10,712 bases of DNA, from contig BQJG01000087.1 in assembly GCA_021604585.1 (NCBI GenBank), positions 1-10,712 of the forward strand, read 5' to 3'. Below are positions 6,949 to 10,712 of this stretch, piece by piece (the stretch's first letter is position 1; every line of letters starts with the position of its first letter). Below the pieces are notes generated by a model that searched no databases, was not told where the DNA came from, and saw only the letters and a list, made by a program, of their open reading frames with translations. Position numbers and translations under genes: made by a program. The DNA comes from Hyphococcus sp. GTDB lineage: Bacteria; Pseudomonadota; Alphaproteobacteria; Caulobacterales; Parvularculaceae.

Positions 6949-7689
6949 TTAGGTTCGAGTTGACAGCCCGATTTTCCAATGTGCATTCCTCCAGACGAGC
7001 AGACTTCGCCGCAGTTTGATAATTAGCAATATGAAGCCAGACACCGCGACGAAGATCGCGGCTCCAGCTGCTGTAATGAGCAAGGGGTGATTGAAGTTCG
7101 CGCCGTCGTCATAGTCCATGATGTGTAGCTTCCAGAAGAAATCATAAAAACGCCAGGTCTGTGACCGGCGCGCCGTCACCTCGCCTATTAACGGATCGAC
7201 GTAGATCGTCGTCTTGTCGCGATCGCTGAACTGCGCCCTCCAAACTGGCCCCAGTTTGTTGTATTCCGACGGCGGCGATTCAACGAATGTGATCGAATTA
7301 AAAGCGCCGTCGCCGTTGTAATCGCGTTCGGCGATCTGGCGCGCGGTCGACTCTCCGAGCGGAGACAAAAGCGCGCCGCTCCAGGCGTCAACAACCGCAA
7401 GTTCGCCGTCTTGCCTTACAATGCGCCAGACAGGCTCGCCCAGCATTTCGCCGAGCGCGGCGGATTGGATTGTCGGCTCGCCGATCGCTTTTGCGGCGGC
7501 GTTGAGCGGAAGTAATTCTTCGACATCAAAAGGCGTAACACTGTAATGCTCGATTTTATGCTCGCCGCGTACAACTTCGATCGGAATAACGCTCATGACG
7601 ACGCCGCCCGCGATCCAGAGCACGATTTGCAACCCGACAATTAACGCGACCCATTTGTGGATGCGCACAATCCATTTTTTAACGGTCAT
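6949..7689 (-). CDS. PepSY-domain transmembrane protein
   Basis: The 246-residue product has the layout of small PepSY_TM proteins: KWIVRIHKWVALIVGLQIVLW (His11 at the start of helix one, about 13-34), a periplasmic segment of roughly 165 residues, then FYDFFWKLHIMDY (His189), His201 and a second helix (203-225) followed by a basic cytoplasmic end (KLRRSL). The periplasmic part ends in a PepSY-like unit, TIYVDPLIGEVTARR. Related proteins are membrane reductases in which conserved helix-border histidines bind heme b; that role is inferred here. An EF-hand-like DYNGDGAF lies at 123-130. It follows the DUF4198-like gene by 12 bp and is the last gene of the csoR-led run, so a link to copper or iron redox is plausible. 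Confidence 0.85.
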   Translation of the reverse strand: MTVKKWIVRIHKWVALIVGLQIVLWIAGGVVMSVIPIEVVRGEHKIEHYSVTPFDVEELLPLNAAAKAIGEPTIQSAALGEMLGEPVWRIVRQDGELAVVDAWSGALLSPLGESTARQIAERDYNGDGAFNSITFVESPPSEYNKLGPVWRAQFSDRDKTTIYVDPLIGEVTARRSQTWRFYDFFWKLHIMDYDDGANFNHPLLITAAGAAIFVAVSGFILLIIKLRRSLLVWRNAHWKIGLSTRT

Positions 7690-7701
7690 TGCGAATCAGC
7701 C

Positions 7702-8532
7702 TTACGGCAACTGGTTTAGGTCAATGGTCAGCGTCGCGTAGTCGCTGTGGTAAACGCCGTCCGGCCTGTCCGGCAGGGTAATCCACACCGCAGACAACAT
7801 AACGACGCCGGACACATTGTCACTCACCCCAAACATGCCGTTCTCATCAGTCTCGGCGGCCAGCGCCTCGCTTTCAATCGAGCTGATGGCGACTTGCTTT
7901 CCGGCGAGCGGTCGGCCATCAAGCAACAACTGAAATGTATTCCCGCCGGTTGCGGCCACGACAAATTCGAGTTTCTGACCGACCGGAGATTCAAGATCCG
8001 TTGCATCGCGACATGTTATGATACAAACAAATGTTTTAGCGTGCTTGGCGTAGCTTCGTTGAAGCGGTGGCTCGCCCGGCAACGCATCGAAGGCTGCACG
8101 GACACCGTCGTCGGCCTCGATTTCATCGAGATACATAGCGACGTCTTCCGGCGGAATTTCTCCAGCGCGTGGTTTGCTGCTCATGGCAACTACGGCAAAA
8201 CCTGTTTTGTCTGTAGTCAAACTGATTTTGAGCGCCGTTTCGCTTTCTTCGAACGTCATGTCGGTGATCGGCTCGCCGCCCATCACTGCATAGGAAAAGG
8301 CGATTCGATCTTTTGCCGGGCCGTGTTCCACATTCGGAAACGAGAGCGCGCTTGTTAGCGAAACACTGACGGTTTCATTATCTGAATATTCGAATTTCTC
8401 GGAAAGAAGAAACGTTTGGTGGGCAAACGCCGGCGTCGCAATCATTGCAGCGCAAATTACGCATGCCGCAATTTGCCGAGCCTGATGACTGTTCTGCAGA
8501 ACAGCGCCTCCCGTTGATTGAAACAATTTCAA
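7702..8532 (-). CDS. DUF4198-like periplasmic protein, mature N-terminal His
   Basis: The 276-residue product has a long-headed signal peptide ending IATPAFA, so the mature chain should start at His38 (HQTFLLSEKF). The pattern of an N-terminal His, an early beta domain (VSVSLTSALSFPNVEH), a central SYAKHAKTFV segment and a C-terminal Ig-like domain (LLLDGRPLAGKQVAI...DENGMFGV...) fits DUF4198 proteins, often found with metal transport genes. Cys170 and Cys174 (CIITC) are an extra pair that I do not recall from the family. The start is TTG, chosen because a strong GGGAGG lies 5 nt upstream. It sits 45 bp after the four-helix membrane gene and 12 bp before the PepSY gene. Metal binding is inferred; an enzyme activity is not suggested. 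Confidence 0.75.
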   Translation of the reverse strand: MKLFQSTGGAVLQNSHQARQIAACVICAAMIATPAFAHQTFLLSEKFEYSDNETVSVSLTSALSFPNVEHGPAKDRIAFSYAVMGGEPITDMTFEESETALKISLTTDKTGFAVVAMSSKPRAGEIPPEDVAMYLDEIEADDGVRAAFDALPGEPPLQRSYAKHAKTFVCIITCRDATDLESPVGQKLEFVVAATGGNTFQLLLDGRPLAGKQVAISSIESEALAAETDENGMFGVSDNVSGVVMLSAVWITLPDRPDGVYHSDYATLTIDLNQLP

Positions 8533-8537
8533 TTTTT

Positions 8538-8543
8538 CCTCCC
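8538..8543 (-). promoter_or_regulatory. strong ribosome binding site deciding the TTG start at 8532
   Basis: On the minus strand GGGAGG stands 5 nt before the TTG at 8532. No competing ATG or GTG with a comparable site places the signal peptide correctly, so this site fixes the start of the DUF4198-like gene. Confidence 0.65.
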
Positions 8544-8577
8544 TAAATTGTCTTAACCAGAATTATGTATCAAAATC

Positions 8578-9090
8578 CTACGGTCCATAAGCGTTGAGCG
8601 CCAGAAATATTATTAAAGCGACAAACACATAGACGATCTGCAGGAATACGTCGCTGTAGTGGGTGAAAACTCTTCCGGCCGCGGCCAACGTGTCCTTGTG
8701 GAGCGCAATTGCGATTGGCGCGATCAGCGCGAGGACAAGCCAAAATAGGCCATGGAGAATTGATGTCGCCAGCCTGATAATCGCTGGCGTATGGCGATCA
8801 GAGCCAGCATGAACGCGTATAACGGCGCCTGCAATGACAAAATAGAAGACGGCGAAGTCGGGCCAGGCGGTCGGTAATGATAGGCCGAATCGGCTGACCA
8901 GCCAATTGAGAGGCGGCTCTGCCACGCCAACTATTGGGTGGAACACTGCGCGGTAAAAATCTGTCAGCCGGTCGAAGAGGTTGGACAAACCAAACTCGAA
9001 CGCGGACTGGCTGAGGCTGAAAAGCGAATACGCGCCTACCAAAACCCCAATCGCTTCAAGCCAGAATGACGCCGTAGATTTTTTGGCCAT
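8578..9090 (-). CDS. four-helix membrane protein of unknown family
   Basis: I do not recognise the family of this 170-residue protein. Predicted membrane helices lie at about residues 10-28, 78-95, 108-130 and 146-166, with an amphipathic stretch between the first two (SNLFDRLTDFYRAVFHPIVG). Histidines near membrane borders are His51, 94, 100, 113, 131 and 144. It starts at the ATG at 9090, 36 bp after csoR ends, and is followed after 45 bp by the DUF4198-like gene, so it is probably co-transcribed with csoR and the PepSY gene. A role as a membrane partner of the DUF4198/PepSY pair is a guess from position. Confidence 0.7.
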   Translation of the reverse strand: MAKKSTASFWLEAIGVLVGAYSLFSLSQSAFEFGLSNLFDRLTDFYRAVFHPIVGVAEPPLNWLVSRFGLSLPTAWPDFAVFYFVIAGAVIRVHAGSDRHTPAIIRLATSILHGLFWLVLALIAPIAIALHKDTLAAAGRVFTHYSDVFLQIVYVFVALIIFLALNAYGP

Positions 9091-9126
9091 TCGCGCCCCG
9101 AAAATGCCGTTCCGCAGTCTTTTGAG

Positions 9127-9396
9127 TTACCGTTTTGTCTTCTCAAACAGGTCTACAAGCTCCGAAAACTTCTCACGTTGCGCCTTCGCATTGCCTGTCT
9201 TGATCGCTTCGGCGACACAATGATGGGCATGGCCTTTCAGGATTTCGCTTTCCGCCCGGGATAACGCAGACTTGATCGCCTGCACCTGATGAAGAATATC
9301 GATGCAATAGCGATCTTCCTCGATCATACGGGCGATCCCCCGGACCTGACCCTCGATGCGACTCAGGCGCTTTATAATGGATGCTGAATCGGACAT
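9127..9396 (-). CDS. csoR: CsoR-type Cu(I)-sensing repressor
   Basis: The 89-residue protein is a CsoR/RcnR/FrmR-family (DUF156) all-helical regulator: IIKRLSRIEGQVRGIARMIE in helix one, YCIDIL, then the Gln/Lys/Ser-rich second helix and HAHHCV. Cys31, His56 and Cys60 reproduce the spacing (25 and 4 residues) of the Cu(I) ligands Cys36-His61-Cys65 of Mycobacterium tuberculosis CsoR. The Ni sensor RcnR and formaldehyde sensor FrmR differ at the N-terminal or His positions, so a copper sensor is the best reading. Apo-protein binds a G/C-tract palindrome and Cu(I) releases it. A matching palindrome starts 21 bp upstream, between csoR and the divergent chelator genes. The ribosome site GGAAAGG lies 5 nt before ATG. 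Confidence 0.92.
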   Translation of the reverse strand: MSDSASIIKRLSRIEGQVRGIARMIEEDRYCIDILHQVQAIKSALSRAESEILKGHAHHCVAEAIKTGNAKAQREKFSELVDLFEKTKR

Positions 9397-9409
9397 TCCA
9401 ACCTTTCCG

Positions 9410-9438
9410 TTGACACATACCCTAATGGGGTATAAATA
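9410..9438 (+). promoter_or_regulatory. sigma-70-type promoter for the plus-strand chelator genes
   Basis: TTGACA at 9410-9415 is a perfect -35 hexamer. The -10 can be TATAAA at 9431-9436 (15-bp spacer) or TAAATA at 9433-9438 (17-bp spacer). The transcript would begin just before the AGGAAAGG at 9446 and the GTG start at 9465. The CsoR-type palindrome fills the spacer, so a bound repressor would block polymerase. Confidence 0.6.
9417..9433. promoter_or_regulatory. CsoR-type operator palindrome
   Basis: ATACCCTAATGGGGTAT is an inverted repeat (ATACCC / GGGTAT, 5-bp centre) with the TACCC...GGGGTA pattern known for CsoR operators such as the Bacillus subtilis copZA site. It lies between divergent csoR and the chelator genes and inside the plus-strand promoter spacer, so it can control both directions. 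Binding is inferred from the motif. Confidence 0.75.
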
Positions 9439-9464
9439 GAGGCACAGGAAAGGCTGGTCAAGAC

Positions 9465-9917
9465 GTGAGTTCAGGGCCTCTGAGAATTGCTCTTTTTGCT
9501 TTGCTGTCGCTGACCCTCAGCGCCGGACATAGCGTCTGTGCGAGCCTGATCACGCCCGCGATCAACGTCAGCGCTAACGCTCACCATGCGCAAAGCCATG
9601 CTGGCGATGGGTCCCGGACGCACGCCAATCACGCGAGCGGGCATGAATCCGGTCTGATCGGCGATCATCACTCGGCGCCGTGCGGCCCCGACTCCAATGA
9701 TTGTCAGCATTGTCAGGCAGTACAATTCTTCAAAACAGCGGTGCAAGCTGACTTCGCCGTCTCGATGGTCACGGCATCGTTTTCCAAGGCTATCGTCGCC
9801 GATGCCGCGTCGATGACAGCGTTTCGCCGGTCGGCGCAGACATCTGTAAAGGCATACCGATGGCGCGGCCCGCCTGCCAAAACACCTGTTTCTTTGAAAA
9901 TTCGATTGCGGAATTGA
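9465..9917 (+). CDS. secreted His/Cys-rich protein, DUF2946-like, probable copper binder
   Basis: The 150-residue product begins at a GTG with AGGAAAGG about 11 nt upstream. It has a signal-type hydrophobic segment (LRIALFALLSLTLSAGHSVC), then a His-rich stretch at 40-69 with nine His (NAHHAQSHAG, HANHASGHE, GDHHS), and Cys73, Cys80 and Cys83 (CQHC). The C-terminal YRWRGPPAK recalls the 'RGPP' tail of DUF2946 proteins found in copper resistance loci; that family call is tentative. It is the first gene behind the CsoR-controlled promoter. The likely role is periplasmic metal binding or sensing. Confidence 0.7.
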   Translation: MSSGPLRIALFALLSLTLSAGHSVCASLITPAINVSANAHHAQSHAGDGSRTHANHASGHESGLIGDHHSAPCGPDSNDCQHCQAVQFFKTAVQADFAVSMVTASFSKAIVADAASMTAFRRSAQTSVKAYRWRGPPAKTPVSLKIRLRN

Positions 9918-10046
9918 TAGTCCGCGCGAGCATGCGTGTGCAGGCGGCGTCGTGCTGACCGGGGTTTAATCGAATCTTCGATCAGTCTTTTCGGAAATCA
10001 TCCGTCCGTACGCTCCTCAAGTCGCAAACCAGCGCTTTCAACGCCG

Positions 10047-10062
10047 TGCGTACCTGCGTACC
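10047..10062. repeat. tandem 8-bp duplication
   Basis: TGCGTACC occurs twice without a gap, 28 bp before the start of the His-rich gene. The rest of the 173-bp spacer 9918-10090 holds nothing I can name except a short inverted repeat at 9969-9982. Confidence 0.4.
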
Positions 10063-10090
10063 CCTTTTCAATCAGTCACAGGAGAAAACA

Positions 10091-10339
10091 ATGAATTCCC
10101 ACCAAATCTTTATTGGCTCAATCGTCGCGTCCGCGTTGGCGTTTTCGTCACCGCTTGCAGCACACCCGCAGCATGACCCTGATCAAGAAGCAGCCGAGGC
10201 GTCCGACGCGAACGCCGAGAATTGTCATCACGACGAGGACACCGATCATGCCGGACACATGGACGACGCTGATCACAATCATGGCGAAGAGCACAATGAT
10301 GGTCATGATCATAATTGCGACGCCGACGAGTCGCATTGA
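10091..10339 (+). CDS. very His/Asp-rich small periplasmic metal-binding protein
   Basis: The 82-residue product starts at the ATG at 10091, which has a strong AGGAG 6 nt upstream; an in-frame upstream extension to 10046 has no such support. A signal peptide (FIGSIVASALAFSSPLAA) should be removed to leave HPQHDPDQ..., so the mature protein also starts with His. The mature 58 residues contain twelve His, many Asp/Glu and two Cys (NCHHDEDTDHAGHMDD, DHNHGEEHND, GHDHNCD). No fold is visible. Such tails bind Cu, Zn or Ni and act as a periplasmic buffer or donor. It lies between the DUF2946-like gene and the CusF-like gene on the same strand and probably shares the CsoR-linked control. No named family is assigned. 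Confidence 0.75.
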   Translation: MNSHQIFIGSIVASALAFSSPLAAHPQHDPDQEAAEASDANAENCHHDEDTDHAGHMDDADHNHGEEHNDGHDHNCDADESH

Positions 10340-10428
10340 TGCGTCACATCTTGCCCTTCGTTAGCCGTCACGACACTGCACATAAAACGCATTCGACCAT
10401 CCGACAAAACATCCATCAGGAGTTGCAA

Positions 10429-10712
10429 ATGAACTACCGTACCCCGCTCTTAACTGCATTAGGCGTCGCCGCATTCGTTGCTACGCCCTCACTGGCGGCG
10501 AATTCACACGATCAAATGGACCACAGCAAGATGGATCATTCTGAAATGGACATGACCGGTATGTGCGACATGCCCATGGGTGAAGGCGTCATCAACGCGC
10601 TCGACGTCAAAAAATCCACGGTCAATCTCACCCACAAACCCATCGAGGCAATCGGTTGGCCGGAAATGACCATGGACTTCGCCGTCCTCAAGCCGGTTGA
10701 CCTGTCGGCGTT
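10429..10712 (+). CDS. cusF: CusF-like periplasmic copper chaperone (C-terminus outside window)
   Basis: The frame is open from the ATG at 10429 to the window end (94 codons); AGGAG lies 6 nt upstream. After a signal peptide (LLTALGVAAFVATPSLAA) comes a Met/His-rich linker (HDQMDHSKMDHSEMDMTGMCDMPMG) and then a CusF OB-barrel segment: GVINALDVKKSTVNLTHKPIEAIGWPEMTMDF. His69, Trp77, Met80 and Met82 reproduce the spacing of E. coli CusF His36, Trp44, Met47 and Met49, which hold Cu(I)/Ag(I). CusF hands metal to the CusCBA pump. The Met/His linker is an added metal-loading region. It may be a free chaperone or, if the frame continues far beyond the window, the start of a larger efflux protein. 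Confidence 0.9.
   Translation, partial: MNYRTPLLTALGVAAFVATPSLAANSHDQMDHSKMDHSEMDMTGMCDMPMGEGVINALDVKKSTVNLTHKPIEAIGWPEMTMDFAVLKPVDLSA

Noticed and set aside
7747..8358. Plus-strand open frame of 203 codons
   Set aside because: It is antisense to the DUF4198-like gene, which has a signal peptide and strong ribosome site; the translation has no recognisable domain.
9969..9982. Inverted repeat ATCGAA/TTCGAT as a terminator
   Set aside because: The loop is only 2 nt, the stem is AT-rich and the following T-tract is short, so a functional hairpin is unlikely.
1..10712. CRISPR arrays, tRNA genes, insertion sequences or attachment sites
   Set aside because: No regularly spaced repeats, cloverleaf-like stretches, transposase-like proteins or paired terminal inverted repeats were seen by eye.

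Overview
The window looks like part of a metal-stress and envelope-redox accessory region from a Gram-negative proteobacterium, probably an alphaproteobacterium. That placement is inferred from gene style and codon use, not from a marker gene. Gram-negative is well supported: there are TolC-type outer-membrane factors, a probable outer-membrane barrel, a CusF-type periplasmic copper chaperone and many Sec signal peptides. No rRNA, tRNA, CRISPR array or insertion sequence was found.

Left edge (1-1323, minus strand): a small Met/Cys-rich secreted protein is followed by the N-terminal two thirds of a TolC/CusC-like outer-membrane efflux protein that runs off the window. This is the start of an RND-type metal efflux operon. 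A 316-bp divergent spacer separates it from a plus-strand lipoprotein with an M23 (LytM) domain (1640-2272), in which one of the two usual catalytic histidines is replaced by Ile.

Centre left (2467-5406, plus strand): four tightly packed genes encode a probable beta-barrel protein, an exported FMN-binding-domain protein with a complete flavinylation motif, an ApbE flavin transferase, and a four-helix His-rich membrane protein resembling a b-type cytochrome. Together they look like an extracytosolic flavin-based electron-transfer module. It is followed by about 0.6 kb (5521-6145) with no intact gene, which I read as the frameshifted and internally deleted remains of a second TolC-family gene.

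Centre right (6121-9396, minus strand): a formyltransferase-fold gene (6759 to 6121) stands apart. The series 9396 to 6949 reads csoR, a four-helix membrane protein of unknown family, a DUF4198-like periplasmic protein whose mature form should begin with His, and a PepSY transmembrane protein. The last three lie within 12 to 45 bp of each other behind a CsoR-type Cu(I) sensor.

Right edge (9465-10712, plus strand): divergent from csoR, and preceded by a near-ideal promoter whose spacer carries a CsoR-type palindrome, are three small secreted metal-binding proteins: a His/Cys-rich DUF2946-like protein, a very His/Asp-rich 82-residue protein and a CusF-like chaperone that is cut by the window end. 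The inferred logic is that Cu(I) releases CsoR from the shared operator, inducing the chelators and chaperone on one side and perhaps the PepSY/DUF4198 genes on the other. The left-edge efflux genes would export the metal across the outer membrane.
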